A stretch of 64,000 nucleotides of DNA from Aeromonas diversa CDC 2478-85 (GCF_000819805.1 NZ_CDCE01000017.1:47543-111542); one strand, 5' to 3'. Shown: positions 8,441 to 18,961, numbered from the stretch's first letter. The notes: generated by a model not told the origin, from the sequence alone. Made by a program: numbers and translations.

Positions 8441-9798
8441 ATCCGCAGGAGTGGCTGCTGCTGGGGATTGCTCTCCTGCTCAGTGGTCTCGCTGGTGGGC
8501 TGGTGGGGCTGCGCGAGCGTCGCCGCCTGAAGGATATGCTGACCGAGTCGCAGGCCCGCAATGACGCTCAGCTACAGCGCCTGGATGAGCTTAACGATGA
8601 GCGGCTTCATCAGGAGGCTCGCCAGGAGGAGCGCCAGCAGTTGATCGTTCGGCTGACGGCCCGTATCAAGGAGCTCGAGGCCATGCTGCGCGCCGAGCGT
8701 CAGGCGTCGGCCGAGAAACTGCAGCTGCTGCAGGAGAACGAGGCGCGGCTGGTGCAGCAGTTCGAGAACCTCTCCAACCGCATCGTCGAGCAGAACTCGA
8801 CCCAGTTTCGCGACCTCAATCAGCACAGCCTGGATCGGGTGCTCACTCCTTTGCGCGAGCAGATCGAGAGCTTTCGTCGTCAGGTGGGGGAGACTCACGC
8901 TCAGGAGAGCGAGCAGCGTCACAACCTGCGCTTCGAACTGGAGCGTCTGGCCGAGCTCAACGCCCGCATGACCGAGGAGGCGGCGGCCCTGACCCGTGCC
9001 CTCAAGGGGGACAGCAAGCAGCAGGGGAACTGGGGGGAGGTGGTGCTGGCGCGCATCCTCAGTGAATGTGGCCTGCGTGAGGGGCACGAGTACGAGACCC
9101 AGGTCAGCCTCACCTCAGACAAGGGCCAGCGCTACCAGCCGGATGTGATCGTTCACCTGCCCCAGGGCAAGGAGATCATCATCGACGCCAAGGTGTCGCT
9201 GACCGCCTACGAACGCTGGTATAACTCGGACGACGAGTTGGAGAAGGCGGTCGACCTCAAGGAGCATGTGGCGTCGGTGCGCGGTCATATTCGCGAACTG
9301 GGGCGCAAGGATTACCAGCAGTTGCCCGGGGTGCGCACCCTCGACTATGTGCTGATGTTCGTGGCGGTGGAGCCGGCCTTCCTGGTGGCGCTGGAGGCCG
9401 ATCCCGGCCTGGTGCGTTACGGCCTCGAGCACAACATACTGCTGGTGAGCCCGACCAACCTGATGGTGGCGCTGCGTACCATCGAAAACCTGTGGCGGGT
9501 CGATCGGCAGAACCAGAATGCCCGCCTCATCGCCGAGCGGGCCGGCCGCCTCTATGAGAAGCTGCGCCTGTTTGTAGAGGAGATGCAGAGCCTGGGCGGC
9601 AGCCTGCAGCGGGCCAGCGAGAGTTACGACAAGGCGATGGGGCGCCTCGCCACCGGCCGTGGCAACCTGTTGGTGCAGGCCGAGCGACTACGCGAGCTGG
9701 GGGTCGAGGTACCCAAACCCCTGCCGGAGGCGTTGGTCGAGCAGGCGCGCGAGCACGGGGATGAGGAGGGGGGGGCCCGACTCGCCAAAGAGGGGTGA
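8437..9798 (+). CDS. rmuC: DNA recombination protein RmuC
   Basis: RmuC is a membrane-anchored coiled-coil protein with a predicted nuclease-like domain; its loss raises recombination at inverted repeats. The 453 residues show an N-terminal membrane helix (about 5-24), a long coiled coil (about 25-190, rich in E, Q and R), and the RmuC domain with ALKGDSKQQGNWGEVVLARILSE, IIIDAKVSLTAYERW and VEPAFLVALEADPGL. The length is close to E. coli RmuC (475 aa). It overlaps the preceding small membrane protein by 4 bp and converges on trkH across a strong terminator. Confidence 0.92.
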   Translation: MNPQEWLLLGIALLLSGLAGGLVGLRERRRLKDMLTESQARNDAQLQRLDELNDERLHQEARQEERQQLIVRLTARIKELEAMLRAERQASAEKLQLLQENEARLVQQFENLSNRIVEQNSTQFRDLNQHSLDRVLTPLREQIESFRRQVGETHAQESEQRHNLRFELERLAELNARMTEEAAALTRALKGDSKQQGNWGEVVLARILSECGLREGHEYETQVSLTSDKGQRYQPDVIVHLPQGKEIIIDAKVSLTAYERWYNSDDELEKAVDLKEHVASVRGHIRELGRKDYQQLPGVRTLDYVLMFVAVEPAFLVALEADPGLVRYGLEHNILLVSPTNLMVALRTIENLWRVDRQNQNARLIAERAGRLYEKLRLFVEEMQSLGGSLQRASESYDKAMGRLATGRGNLLVQAERLRELGVEVPKPLPEALVEQAREHGDEEGGARLAKEG

Positions 9799-9807
9799 CA
9801 GATAGCG

Positions 9808-9836
9808 AAGAGGCAGCCGGGAGGCTGCCTCTTTCC
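9808..9836. terminator. Terminator between rmuC and trkH
   Basis: An 11-bp stem (9808-9818 with 9823-9833) closes a GGGA tetraloop between the convergent stops, with a short T run after it. Read the other way it would serve trkH. Confidence 0.7.
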
Positions 9837-9837
9837 A

Positions 9838-11280
9838 TTACTGGCGCCAGAAGGCGGGGAAGAAGAGCACCGCCACTGTGAGGATCTCGAGGCGCCCCAG
9901 CATCATGCCAAACGACAGGATCCACTTGGCCGAGTCGGGCAGGCTGGCGAAGTTGGCACTCGGGCCGATCACCGGGCCCATGCCCGGACCCACGTTGGCC
10001 ACCGCCGTGATGGAGCCCGAGATGGCGGTCAGGGGGTCCAGACCAATGACCCCGAGCAGGGCGGCGATCAGCAGGATGATGGCAAAGTAGGCGAGCACGA
10101 AGGCGATCATGGATCGCACGATCGCCTCGTTCACCGGCCGGCCGTTGTACTTCTGGGGGAAGACCCCTGAGGGGTGCATCAACTGCAGCATCTGTTTGCG
10201 GAACAGGGCGAACGAGAGTTGCACCCGGAAGATCTTGAGGCCGCCGGCGGTAGAGCCGGAGCAGGCCCCCAGCATCAGCAGGAAGATGAAGAGGATGCTG
10301 GTGAGCGGTCCCCAGGTGCCGAAGTCGCCGAGGCCGTAGCCTGTGGTGGTCAGCACAGAGACGATGTTGAAGCAGCTGATGCGCAGGGCATCCCAGAACC
10401 CGAAGGTATCACGATGCCACAGGTAGAGGGTCATGATCAGAGTGACCCAGACTACCAGCCAGAAGAAGCCACGGACCTGGGCGTCGCGCAGCAGGCTGCT
10501 ATCGCGTCGTGAGAGGCTCTGCACGTAGAGCAGGAAGGGCAGCCCTCCCAGAAACATGAAGAGGGAACCGATCCAGTGCGCCGCGTTGGAGAAGTGGGAC
10601 ATGGATTGATCCGAGGTGGAGTATCCCCCCGTGCTGAGCGTCGTCATGGCATGGTTGACCGCCTCGAAGGTGCTCATGCCGCTCGCCCAGTAGGCGAGGA
10701 AGCAGAGCATGGAGAGCACCAGATAGACCTGCACTATGTGGTTGGCCACCGTCTTGGCGCGCGGGGCGCTCTTGTCCGACCAATCCGAGCTTTCGGTCTG
10801 GAACAGCTTCATGCCGCCGACGTTGAGGTAGGGCAGCACCGCCACCGCCATCACGATAAAGCCAACCCCGCCGAGCCATTGCAAGATGGAGCGCCACAGC
10901 AGGATGCTGTGGGCCATGTTGTCGAGGCCCGAGAGCACGGTAGAGCCTGTGGTGGTCACCCCGGACATGGTCTCGAAATAGGCGTCGGTGAAGGCGATAT
11001 GGGTGATGAAGACGAACGGCAGGGCGCCAAAGATGCAGACCACGGCCCACACCGAGGTAGTGAGCAGAAACATCTCGCGCACCCCGAGGCGAAACTCCGC
11101 CTTGCGACCATAGTGCAGGCAGAGGAAGGCTGCGCCATGGGTGATCAACACCGATTTGAGAAACTCGACGAACCCCTCGGTGCCGGTAACCAGCGCCAAC
11201 AGGGTGGGCAGCCACATAAACAGCGCCAGTTTGGATAGCACCAGGCCGAGGGTGAAGAGGATGGGACGCAGTTTGATCAT
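9838..11280 (-). CDS. trkH: Trk potassium uptake channel TrkH
   Basis: TrkH is the membrane subunit of the Trk K+ uptake system and works with the TrkA nucleotide-binding ring. The 480-residue protein has about ten hydrophobic spans arranged as four pore repeats, with selectivity-filter glycines in TTTGSTVLSGL, TLSTGGYSTSD, TTTGYGLGDFG and the last repeat around ANVGPGMGPVIGP. The length is typical (E. coli TrkH 483 aa). It follows trkA on the minus strand with a 96-bp gap holding a terminator-like hairpin, so its expression may be partly uncoupled from the def-fmt-rsmB-trkA transcript. Confidence 0.93.
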   Translation of the reverse strand: MIKLRPILFTLGLVLSKLALFMWLPTLLALVTGTEGFVEFLKSVLITHGAAFLCLHYGRKAEFRLGVREMFLLTTSVWAVVCIFGALPFVFITHIAFTDAYFETMSGVTTTGSTVLSGLDNMAHSILLWRSILQWLGGVGFIVMAVAVLPYLNVGGMKLFQTESSDWSDKSAPRAKTVANHIVQVYLVLSMLCFLAYWASGMSTFEAVNHAMTTLSTGGYSTSDQSMSHFSNAAHWIGSLFMFLGGLPFLLYVQSLSRRDSSLLRDAQVRGFFWLVVWVTLIMTLYLWHRDTFGFWDALRISCFNIVSVLTTTGYGLGDFGTWGPLTSILFIFLLMLGACSGSTAGGLKIFRVQLSFALFRKQMLQLMHPSGVFPQKYNGRPVNEAIVRSMIAFVLAYFAIILLIAALLGVIGLDPLTAISGSITAVANVGPGMGPVIGPSANFASLPDSAKWILSFGMMLGRLEILTVAVLFFPAFWRQ

Positions 11281-11310
11281 GAGAGCATGTCTGGTCGTTG
11301 ATTAACAAAA

Positions 11311-11346
11311 GGCCCAGTCCATTCCCGCGGGAGGTTGAGCTGGGCC
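11311..11346 (-). terminator. Terminator/attenuator between trkA and trkH
   Basis: On the minus strand GGCCCAG (11346-11340) pairs with CTGGGCC (11317-11311), followed by TTTTGTT; the loop contains a smaller CCCGCGGG palindrome. The position after trkA suggests partial termination before trkH. Confidence 0.55.
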
Positions 11347-11376
11347 GAGTGGATGCAGAGGCTCGCCATGGGGTCC

Positions 11377-12753
11377 CTAGAGGAAGAAGGGGCTAGGTTG
11401 GAACATCCGCTCCACTTCCGGGATGTATTTCTTGTCCACCAGGAACATCACCACATGGTCATTTTGCTGGATCTTGGTGCGATCGTGGGCAATCAATACC
11501 TCTTCTCCACGAACTATAGCGCCAATGGTGGTACCTGGTGGCAGCTTGAGCTCACCGACGGTGCGGCCCACCACCTTGGAGGTCTGCTCGTCCCCGTGGG
11601 CGATCGCCTCGATGGCCTCGGCGGCGCCGCGGCGCAGGCTGTAGACGTTGGCGATGTCGGCCCGGCGCACATGGGTCAGCAGGGCCGAGATGGTGGCCTG
11701 TTGAGGAGAGATGGCGATGTCGATGGGGCCACCCTGTACCAGGTCCACATAGGCGCCGCGCTGGATCAACACCAGCGTCTTCTTGGCACCCATCTTCTTG
11801 GCAAGCAGGGCCGACATGATGTTGGCCTCGTCTTCATTGGTGACCGAGATGAAGACATCGATCTGGTCGATGTGCTCTTCCGCCAGCAGCTCCTGATCCG
11901 CTGCATCACCGCAGAAGACGATGGTGTTCTCGAGCTGCTCGGAGAGCAGTTCGGCACGCTTGGGGCTGCGTTCGATCAACTTGACGCTGTAGCGCTTCTC
12001 GAGCTGTCGGGCGAGGCCTGCGCCGATATTGCCGCCGCCGACGATCATGATGCGTCGGTAGGGGCTCTCAAGGCGCTGTAGCTCGGACATGACGGCGCGG
12101 ATGTGGCCTGCGGCCGCCACGAAGAAGACCTCGTCATCGGCCTCTATGATGGTGGTGCCCTGAGGGCGGATCGGCCGACCCTGGCGGAAGATGGCCGCCA
12201 CCCGGGTTTCGATGTTGGGCATGTGCTCGCGCAGGGTGGAGAGGGCATTGCCCACCAGGGGACCACCGTAGTAAGCCTTGACCGCCACCAGGCCGACCCG
12301 GCCACCGGCGAAGTCCACCACTTGCAGGGCGCCCGGATACTCGATCAGCCGACGAATGTAGTCGGTCACCAGCTGCTCCGGGGCGATCAGGTGATCAACC
12401 GGCACCGACTCGGGCAGGAACAGGCGATCCCGCTCGGCCAGATAGGCCGGTGAGCGGATCCGCGCCACCTTGTTCGGGGTGTTGAACAGGGAGTAGGCCA
12501 CCTGACAGGCGATCATGTTGGTCTCGTCACTGTTGGTGACCGCCACCAGCATGTCGGCATCCTGGGCGCCTGCTTCACGCAGCACTCTGGGATGGGCGCC
12601 ATGGCCGTTGACCACCCGCAGATCGAACTTGTCCTGCAACTCGCGCAGACGCTCGACATCGGTGTCCACCAGCGTGATGTCGTTGTTCTCGCCGGCCAGG
12701 TTCTCGGCCAGGGTGCCGCCCACCTGGCCGGCCCCCAGTATGATGATCTTCAT
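11377..12753 (-). CDS. trkA: Trk system NAD-binding regulatory protein TrkA
   Basis: TrkA is the cytoplasmic gating subunit of Trk K+ transporters. Its 458 residues hold two RCK modules. The first begins [19 protein letters not shown] (Rossmann GxGxxG) with acidic ribose-binding NDITLVDTD; the second begins [18 protein letters not shown] (about residue 233). Each is followed by an RCK_C domain. E. coli TrkA is also 458 aa. It starts 7 bp after the rsmB stop, so it belongs to the def-fmt-rsmB-trkA run, an arrangement widely conserved in gammaproteobacteria. Confidence 0.95.
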   Translation of the reverse strand: MKIIILGAGQVGGTLAENLAGENNDITLVDTDVERLRELQDKFDLRVVNGHGAHPRVLREAGAQDADMLVAVTNSDETNMIACQVAYSLFNTPNKVARIRSPAYLAERDRLFLPESVPVDHLIAPEQLVTDYIRRLIEYPGALQVVDFAGGRVGLVAVKAYYGGPLVGNALSTLREHMPNIETRVAAIFRQGRPIRPQGTTIIEADDEVFFVAAAGHIRAVMSELQRLESPYRRIMIVGGGNIGAGLARQLEKRYSVKLIERSPKRAELLSEQLENTIVFCGDAADQELLAEEHIDQIDVFISVTNEDEANIMSALLAKKMGAKKTLVLIQRGAYVDLVQGGPIDIAISPQQATISALLTHVRRADIANVYSLRRGAAEAIEAIAHGDEQTSKVVGRTVGELKLPPGTTIGAIVRGEEVLIAHDRTKIQQNDHVVMFLVDKKYIPEVERMFQPSPFFL

Positions 12754-12760
12754 CGTCTGC

Positions 12761-14053
12761 TCACCGCTTCATCAGCTTGGCGTAGTAGAAGCCGTCCATC
12801 CCCTGCTCTCCGGGGAGGAACTGGCGCCCCGGCTGCTCCGGAGTATCGTCCGGGGTCAGGGGGATCAGCACGGCCTCCGGTGTAGCAGCGAGGAAGGCGC
12901 GGATCTGATCCCGGTTCTCCTCGGGTAGCACCGAACAGGTCGCATAGAGCAGGGTACCGCCGCTTTTGAGTTTCAACCAGAGGGCATCCAGGATTTGGCG
13001 CTGCAGCTGGGAGAGATCGCGGATGTCCTGATCCCGCCGTAGCCACTTGATGTCAGGGTGGCGTCGTATGACGCCGGTGGCCGAGCAGGGGGCATCGAGC
13101 AGGATGCGATCGAATTGGGGGCCCTGCCACCACTGTTCCGGCGCGCTGGCATCACCGTGGATGAGTTGGGCCTGGAGGCCAATGCGATCCAGATTCTGCT
13201 GTACCCGCTTGAGGCGGTCTGCGTCGGCATCGACGGCAACGACACCCGCAAGGGCCGGTTGACGCTCCAGCAGGTGGGCGGTCTTGCCACCGGGGGCGGC
13301 GCAGGCATCGAGAACCCACTCACCCGGCTGCGGGTCGAGCAGGGCTGCCGCTTGCTGGGCGGCGCCATCTTGTACCGAACAGTCGCCGACCTCGAAGCCG
13401 GGCAGTTTGGTCACGTCGCAGGGGCGCTCGAGCAGTATGGTATCGGCGCCTTCCGCACCGGCACTGGCGGCGATGCCGGCCTCGGCGAGGCGTGCCAGCA
13501 GGGTGTCGCGGCTCTGGCGGCTGGCGTTATTGCGAATCCACATGGGGGGGCGCTGGTTGTTGGCCTCGAGGATCGCCTCCCAGTCGTCGGGATAGGCGTG
13601 GCGAAGGCGCTTGACCAGCCATTCAGGATGGCCGAGGCGTACGCTCGGGATACGGTCGACCCGCATCAGGATCACCTCGGCACTGCGCTGGAAGTTGCGC
13701 AGCACACCGTTGATCAGGCCGCGCAGGGCCTGGCCCTTGAGCAGTTTGGTTGCGTTGACCGTCTCGGCCACCGCGGCGTGGGGCGGAATGCGGGTGTAGA
13801 TGAGCTGATAGAGGCCCACCAACAACAGATAGTGGAAGATGCGGCTCTTGTTCTTGAGAGGCTTGTCCATCATCTCGCCGACGGCGGCGTCGAGACGGGG
13901 TAGCCAGCGCAGGGTGCCATAGCAGAGTTCCTGCAGCAGGGCGCGATCGCGCGGGGCGACCTGCTCCTGGGCGGCGGGGAGCACGGCGGAGAGGGAGTTG
14001 CCGTGGTCCAGCACCTGTTGCATGACCAGAGCGGCCTGAGCACGTGTTTTCAT
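12761..14053 (-). CDS. rsmB: 16S rRNA (cytosine-967-C5) methyltransferase RsmB
   Basis: RsmB methylates C967 of 16S rRNA with SAM. The 430-residue protein (E. coli 429) has an N-terminal NusB-like helical domain (about 1-140) and a C-terminal NOL1/NOP2/Sun Rossmann domain with the SAM motif [16 protein letters not shown]. The two characteristic cysteines are in [16 protein letters not shown] and [13 protein letters not shown]. Start is the ATG at 14053, giving [15 protein letters not shown]; the longer frame has no homology. It lies 59 bp after fmt. Confidence 0.94.
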   Translation of the reverse strand: MKTRAQAALVMQQVLDHGNSLSAVLPAAQEQVAPRDRALLQELCYGTLRWLPRLDAAVGEMMDKPLKNKSRIFHYLLLVGLYQLIYTRIPPHAAVAETVNATKLLKGQALRGLINGVLRNFQRSAEVILMRVDRIPSVRLGHPEWLVKRLRHAYPDDWEAILEANNQRPPMWIRNNASRQSRDTLLARLAEAGIAASAGAEGADTILLERPCDVTKLPGFEVGDCSVQDGAAQQAAALLDPQPGEWVLDACAAPGGKTAHLLERQPALAGVVAVDADADRLKRVQQNLDRIGLQAQLIHGDASAPEQWWQGPQFDRILLDAPCSATGVIRRHPDIKWLRRDQDIRDLSQLQRQILDALWLKLKSGGTLLYATCSVLPEENRDQIRAFLAATPEAVLIPLTPDDTPEQPGRQFLPGEQGMDGFYYAKLMKR

Positions 14054-14112
14054 CGGATTACCTTGATTGAGCGCTCGCGGAAGAGAGGAGGGCGGGGCCG
14101 AACCCCGCCTCG

Positions 14113-15057
14113 TCAAGCTAGCGTGGTCCCGACGGTGAACCAGTCACGACGGGAATTGAGCAAATCTTGTACCGTCATCGGCTTTTTGCCCGGCGGTTGC
14201 AGGGTCAGCAGACGCAGCACACCCCGGCCGGTGGCGATGTCGATGCCTTCCCGATCAGCCTTGAGCAGGGTCCCCGGCGTCTGGCCGTGATCGTGCTCCA
14301 GCGCGCAGGCGGACCACACCTTGACGGTTTGCTCTGCCACCTCGAACCAGCTGATGGGCCAAGGATTGAAGGCCCGGGTGCAACGCTCGATGGCGACGGC
14401 CTCCTGATCCCAGTCAATACGCGCCTCCTCCTTGGAGAGCTTCTCGGCGTAGTTGGCCAGAGTATCGTCCTGGGGTTCGGCATGGGTATCGCCGGCGGCC
14501 ATGGCATCGACGGTTTGCACCAGAGCCTGTGGGCCCAGTTCGGCCAGCTTGTCATAGAGGCTGGCTGAGGTTTCGTCGGCGGCGATAGGGCAGGTGACCT
14601 TGCGGATCATGGCCCCGGTGTCGAGCCCCACGTCCATCTGCATGATGGTGACGCCGGTCTCGGCATCGCCGGCCCAGATGGCACGCTGGATCGGGGCGGC
14701 GCCGCGCCAACGTGGTAGCAGGGATCCGTGCACGTTGATGCAGCCCAGACGCGGAGTGTCGAGTACCACCTTGGGCAGGATCAGGCCGTAGGCCACTACC
14801 ACCATAAGATCGGCCCCCAGAGCGGCCAACTCGGCCTGAGCGGCTTCATTGCGCAGGGTAGCGGGCTGATAGACCGGTAGATCGTGGGCCAGCGCCAGCT
14901 CCTTGACCGGGCTGGCTGTCAGCTTCTGACCGCGACCGGCCGGCTTGTCCGGCTGGGTGTAGACGGCCACCACCTCGTGCTCGGAAGACAACAACGCCGC
15001 CAGATGACGGGCGGCGAAGTCGGGAGTACCGGCAAAAATCAGTTTCAGCTTGCTCAA
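14113..15057 (-). CDS. fmt: Methionyl-tRNA formyltransferase
   Basis: Fmt formylates initiator Met-tRNA using 10-formyl-tetrahydrofolate. The 314-residue protein has [18 protein letters not shown] at its N-terminus and the folate/catalytic segment [21 protein letters not shown] with the conserved Asn and His. Translation begins most plausibly at a TTG (15057-15055): it sits 7 nt after a GAGGA site that overlaps the def stop, and gives the same N-terminal length as E. coli Fmt (315 aa). Tight coupling to def fits their paired roles in adding and removing the formyl group. Confidence 0.93.
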   Translation of the reverse strand: MSKLKLIFAGTPDFAARHLAALLSSEHEVVAVYTQPDKPAGRGQKLTASPVKELALAHDLPVYQPATLRNEAAQAELAALGADLMVVVAYGLILPKVVLDTPRLGCINVHGSLLPRWRGAAPIQRAIWAGDAETGVTIMQMDVGLDTGAMIRKVTCPIAADETSASLYDKLAELGPQALVQTVDAMAAGDTHAEPQDDTLANYAEKLSKEEARIDWDQEAVAIERCTRAFNPWPISWFEVAEQTVKVWSACALEHDHGQTPGTLLKADREGIDIATGRGVLRLLTLQPPGKKPMTVQDLLNSRRDWFTVGTTLA

Positions 15058-15067
15058 ACGGTCATCC

Positions 15068-15580
15068 TCAGGCGCTCTTACGGTCTTCACGGGCCATTTT
15101 TTCCAGCTTCTGACGAATGCGCTGACGCTTCAGCGGAGAGAGGTAGTCGACAAACAGCTTGCCGATCAGGTGATCCATCTCGTGCTGGATGCAGATGGCC
15201 AGCAGATCGTCGGCTTCCAGCTCGAAGTGCTCGCCCTTGGCGTCCTGAGCGCGGATCTTGATCCACTCGGCGCGCGGCACCAGGGCACGGCTGCCAGGCA
15301 CCGAGAGGCAACCCTCTTCGATCCCGGTGCTGCCGGATTGCTCGAGTACTTCCGGGTTGATCAGCACCAGGCGCTCGTCTCGCTCTTCGGAGACATCGAT
15401 GACGATGATGCGTTGATGGATGTCGACCTGGGTCGCAGCCAGACCAATGCCCTCTTCGGCATACATGGTCTCAAACATATCATCTACAATTACTTGCAGT
15501 TCCGGAGTGAAGGCCTCGACGGGTGCCGCGACGGTGCGCAGACGCTCATCGGGGAAGCGCAGTACATCTAGAATGGCCAT
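15068..15580 (-). CDS. def: Peptide deformylase
   Basis: Def removes the N-formyl group from nascent proteins using a ferrous metal. The 170-residue protein has all three family motifs: EGIGLAATQ (about 43-51), EEGCLSVPG with metal ligand Cys91, and QHEMDHL with ligands His133 and His137 and catalytic Glu134. Start is the ATG at 15580. It is the first gene of the def-fmt-rsmB-trkA group and is divergent from the LysM protein gene, so the 108-bp gap must hold promoters in both directions. Confidence 0.96.
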   Translation of the reverse strand: MAILDVLRFPDERLRTVAAPVEAFTPELQVIVDDMFETMYAEEGIGLAATQVDIHQRIIVIDVSEERDERLVLINPEVLEQSGSTGIEEGCLSVPGSRALVPRAEWIKIRAQDAKGEHFELEADDLLAICIQHEMDHLIGKLFVDYLSPLKRQRIRQKLEKMAREDRKSA

Positions 15581-15688
15581 AAATGGGTTCTTGAGCCTTA
15601 TATATAAAAGATTGGTGCTGGCGTAATTCTAGTCATTTACGCTGGCAAAAAACAGTCATAGGCCGCCGCAGAGGACACAAGGAGTGTT

Positions 15689-16780
15689 ATGAACCTGACG
15701 CGAATTACCCTGATTTTCCTGTTGTTTGGTTCCACGCTCGGGGTTGCGGCTGAGACGCTCGCCCTGCGCAAGGGGTATCCGCAGACCTATACGGTCCAGC
15801 GTGGGGACACCCTGTGGGATATAGCCGGACATTATCTACAGAAACCCTGGCAATGGCCAACGCTGTGGAAGGGAAATCCCCAGATAGCCGATCCTCACTG
15901 GATCTATCCCGGCGATGTGTTGCACCTGACGTGGGTCGATGGTCAGCCTCAGTTGAGCCGTGGCATGGCGGGGGCGAAGCGAGTGGTGACCTTATCCCCG
16001 CATGTTCGCAGCGACAGCAAACTCAACCCAGTGCCTGCGTTACCCCTCTCATCTTTGGCCCCCTTCCTGAGTCAGGAGTTGCTCTTCTCGAGCCCCAAGC
16101 AAGGGGAAACCCTCCCGTATGTGCTGGGAAATAACGAAGGACAGCAGGCGATCCTCGACCATCATCCCCTCTTCGTGCAGGGGCTGTTGGAGCCAGGCAG
16201 GCAGTACGGAGCGTATCGACCCGGCCGCGAGTACCGAGATCCCAAGAGCGGTGACTGGCTGGGGCAGGAAGCGACGCTTACTGGCATAGTGCGCGCCGAC
16301 ATGCAGTGGTCTAACGGGCAGACCCAGGCCACCCTGATTGCCAACCGTCAGGAGGTACGTCAGGGCGACAGGCTGATGCCGCTGCCAGGACCGGAAATAG
16401 AGCAGGCTCTCTTTATTCCGCGGGGGGCCGCTCCAATCCTCGATGGGATCATCGTCGACATGCCCAATCGGATGAGTGTGGCTGGCAAACTGGATGTCGT
16501 GCTCATCAACAAGGGGGCGTTGGACCACATGGCGCCAGGAAGCGTGCTGGATGTGAAGAGACCGGGCTTGGCCATGGTGAAGACCTATGGCGAGCAACCT
16601 GTTTATCGTGATACGACGACAGGCTTCGACAGGGCCTTCCATTCGGACCCGACCTTGCAATTACCCCCGGAGTCGGTTGCCCGTGTGATGCTGTTCAGGG
16701 TGTATGACCGTATGAGCTATGGTCTGATCTTGCAGAGCCGGGACATGGTTCGGGTAGGCTATTCGGTTGATGCCCCATGA
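15689..16780 (+). CDS. LysM-domain envelope protein
   Basis: This 363-residue protein has a signal peptide (about 1-21, ending GVAA) and one LysM module (about 33-80: YTVQRGDTLWDIAGHYL, then PQIADPHWIYPGDVLHL), so it should bind peptidoglycan from the periplasm. The remaining 280 residues are conserved in similar proteins next to dprA in related bacteria but have no known activity. Start is the ATG at 15689 with AAGGAGTGTT. Its 3' end overlaps the dprA start by about 11 bp, indicating coupling. Confidence 0.8.
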   Translation: MNLTRITLIFLLFGSTLGVAAETLALRKGYPQTYTVQRGDTLWDIAGHYLQKPWQWPTLWKGNPQIADPHWIYPGDVLHLTWVDGQPQLSRGMAGAKRVVTLSPHVRSDSKLNPVPALPLSSLAPFLSQELLFSSPKQGETLPYVLGNNEGQQAILDHHPLFVQGLLEPGRQYGAYRPGREYRDPKSGDWLGQEATLTGIVRADMQWSNGQTQATLIANRQEVRQGDRLMPLPGPEIEQALFIPRGAAPILDGIIVDMPNRMSVAGKLDVVLINKGALDHMAPGSVLDVKRPGLAMVKTYGEQPVYRDTTTGFDRAFHSDPTLQLPPESVARVMLFRVYDRMSYGLILQSRDMVRVGYSVDAP

Positions 16781-17867
16781 CGATCGGCTGACCCACTGGC
16801 TGACCCTGTGGGCGCTGCCCGGGATTGGCCCGGTTACCGCATGGAAGTTGCTGGAAGAGGTTGGTGGCAATGTAGCGACCTTGAGGGCCTCTCCAGCAGA
16901 GACCTTAAGCCGATGGGGCCTGACTCGAACCCAGATTCAGGCTCTGCATCACCCTTCAACCGATCCCTCCGCGTTGCTCGCCTGGTGTGAAGCGCCACAC
17001 CACCACCTGCTAACCCCCGATCATCCCTGTTACCCCCTTCGCCTCAGAGCGATCCCCGCCGCCCCGTTGCTGCTCTGGTGCATCGGGGAGCCGGAGCGTC
17101 TGATGCAGCCCCAGCTGGCCATGGTAGGGTCACGTCATCCTACCCATGTTGGGCTGGAGATGGCGCGCCGGTTGTCCGGTGAGTTGGTCGCTGCCGGCAT
17201 GACCATTACCTCGGGCCTGGCACTGGGAATCGATGGTGCCAGCCATCAGGCCGCCCTGGCTGCCGGTGGCTCGACCGTCGCCGTGCTGGGGTCGGGGCTG
17301 GAGCGTGTTTATCCTCGGCGCCATCAGGCCCTCTTCGAACAGATCCTGGCCGAGGGCGGCGCGCTGGTGTCGGAATTCGAGCCTACACAGGGGCCCCTGG
17401 CCGAGCATTTTCCTCGCCGCAATCGCATCATCAGCGGGCTCTCTCTGGGAACGCTGGTGGTCGAGGCGGCCGAGCAGAGCGGTTCACTCATCACGGCGCG
17501 CTTTGCACTGGAGCAGGGAAGAGAGGTTTTCGCTGTTCCCGGAACTCCGATGAATCCGCAAGCTGCCGGCTGCAATCGCCTCATCCAACAAGGGGCAAAA
17601 CTTGTGACGAGCGCGGCCGATATAGTGGAGGAGCTTGGATGGATGAGCGAGGGCACCCCGCTGTCTACGGTCTTGAGGGTGGAGCCAAAGAGTCGATTGC
17701 CAGAAGCCGGCTTGTTGGATAACGTAGATTACGAGGTCACCAGCGTGGATGTTGTTGCAGCCAGAGCCCGTCTTCCTGTCGAGGCCGTCCTTGGACAGCT
17801 GATCGAGTTGGAATTGGAGGGTAAGGTGATGGCGGTGGCAGGTGGATATGTCAGAAGAGGAGGGTGA
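16770..17867 (+). CDS. dprA: DNA-processing protein DprA (Smf)
   Basis: DprA binds incoming single-stranded DNA and loads RecA during natural transformation. The 365-residue protein has an N-terminal SAM-like region, the Rossmann-like DprA domain (AMVGSRHPTHVGLEMAR, ITSGLALGIDGASHQ, LGSGLERVYPRRH, FPRRNRIISGLS; about 110-300) and a C-terminal winged-helix segment. The ATG at 16770 is taken as start; an in-frame TTG at 16767 is slightly better spaced from GGTAGG and cannot be excluded. The start lies inside the upstream LysM gene, and smg follows 3 bp after the stop. Confidence 0.92.
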   Translation: MPHDDRLTHWLTLWALPGIGPVTAWKLLEEVGGNVATLRASPAETLSRWGLTRTQIQALHHPSTDPSALLAWCEAPHHHLLTPDHPCYPLRLRAIPAAPLLLWCIGEPERLMQPQLAMVGSRHPTHVGLEMARRLSGELVAAGMTITSGLALGIDGASHQAALAAGGSTVAVLGSGLERVYPRRHQALFEQILAEGGALVSEFEPTQGPLAEHFPRRNRIISGLSLGTLVVEAAEQSGSLITARFALEQGREVFAVPGTPMNPQAAGCNRLIQQGAKLVTSAADIVEELGWMSEGTPLSTVLRVEPKSRLPEAGLLDNVDYEVTSVDVVAARARLPVEAVLGQLIELELEGKVMAVAGGYVRRGG

Positions 17868-17870
17868 ATC

Positions 17871-18344
17871 ATGTTTGACGTATTGATGTACCTTTTCGAG
17901 ACCTACATCCACAGCGATGCAGAGGTCATGATCGACCAGGATGAACTCACCGCCGAGTTGAGCCGTGCCGGTTTTCATCAGGACGAAATTTACAAGGCCC
18001 TGGGCTGGCTCGAGCGGCTGGCCAACCTTCACGACAGTGAACGTGAAACCTACATCACCTGTAGTGCTCCTAGCTCCATGCGTATCTATGCGCCTCAGGA
18101 GTTGGATCGCCTCAGTGCCGAGTGCCGTGGCTTCCTGCTGTTCCTCGAGCAGGCCAAGGTACTCAATGCCGAGACTCGGGAGATAGTGATCGAGCGCCTG
18201 CTCGAACTGGACACTCCCGAGATCGAGCTCGACGACCTTAAGTGGGTGGTCATGATGGTGCTGTTCAACGTGCCCGGCAGCGAAAACGCCTATCAGCAGA
18301 TGGAAGAACTGGTGTTCGACGAGTCGGACGGCGTCCTCCACTGA
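17871..18344 (+). CDS. smg: Smg family protein (DUF494)
   Basis: This 157-residue protein begins [18 protein letters not shown], the hallmark of Smg/DUF494, a family nearly always placed after dprA/smf in gammaproteobacteria. No biochemical role is established; it is acidic and predicted helical, with no membrane segment. A strong GAGGAGGG site precedes the ATG. Its stop codon overlaps the -35 hexamer of the next promoter (18341-18346), so the dprA-smg transcript and the yrdD transcript abut. Confidence 0.9.
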   Translation: MFDVLMYLFETYIHSDAEVMIDQDELTAELSRAGFHQDEIYKALGWLERLANLHDSERETYITCSAPSSMRIYAPQELDRLSAECRGFLLFLEQAKVLNAETREIVIERLLELDTPEIELDDLKWVVMMVLFNVPGSENAYQQMEELVFDESDGVLH

Positions 18345-18369
18345 CAGAAGCAGACCGCGCTGCTAGAAT
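18341..18369 (+). promoter_or_regulatory. Sigma-70 promoter for yrdD-tsaC-hemF
   Basis: CTGACA (18341-18346) and TAGAAT (18364-18369) are separated by exactly 17 bp, each differing from consensus at one position. The start would be near 18376, about 28 bp before the yrdD ATG. Confidence 0.6.
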
Positions 18370-18403
18370 CCGCCCCATCCGGACTCTGGCTGCGCGGTGA
18401 TTC

Positions 18404-18961
18404 ATGTCCAAGATCGATCCTAACCTCTTCTCGGCGCACGAGCATGCGCTCGAGCGTGAGCCATGCCCACAGTGTGGTGCCGAGCTGGTGATTCGCCAGG
18501 GCAAGCACGGCCCCTTCCTCGGCTGTAGCGCCTATCCCGGTTGCGATTACATCCGTTCCCTGACCCCCAACGGGCGTGATATTGAAAAGGTGCTCGAGGG
18601 ATCGGAATGTCCTGACTGCGGACACCTTCTGGCCATCAAGAAGGGGCGTTATGGCCTGTTCGTCGGCTGCACCCAGTTCCCCGTCTGTCATCACATGGCC
18701 TCTTTGCAGGAGAGTGATGAAACTCAGATCCCCTGTCCTGCTTGTGGTGAGGGGCATCTGGTGAGCCGCACTTCGCGCTACGGCAAGCAGTTTTACTCCT
18801 GCAATCGCTACCCCGAATGCAAGTACGTGGTCAATGACAAGCCGGTGGCCATGCCCTGTCCCGACTGCGGTTGGGGGATCATGGTTGAGAAGCGGGTTCG
18901 TGGCAGCCTGCGCTGGGTCTGCCCGCGCAAGGAGTGCGGTAAACAGGTTGAGCGGGGCTGA
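18404..18961 (+). CDS. yrdD: Topoisomerase-type C4 zinc-finger protein YrdD
   Basis: This 185-residue protein consists almost entirely of four tandem topoisomerase I C-terminal-like zinc ribbons: CPQCG with CSAYPGC, CPDCG with CTQFPVC, CPACG with CNRYPEC, and CPDCG with CPRKEC. Such free-standing finger proteins probably bind single-stranded nucleic acid, but no specific role is proven. It keeps its E. coli position between smg and tsaC. Translation starts at the ATG at 18404. The shadow copy of the topA finger domain without the catalytic part is normal for this family. Confidence 0.88.
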   Translation: MSKIDPNLFSAHEHALEREPCPQCGAELVIRQGKHGPFLGCSAYPGCDYIRSLTPNGRDIEKVLEGSECPDCGHLLAIKKGRYGLFVGCTQFPVCHHMASLQESDETQIPCPACGEGHLVSRTSRYGKQFYSCNRYPECKYVVNDKPVAMPCPDCGWGIMVEKRVRGSLRWVCPRKECGKQVERG

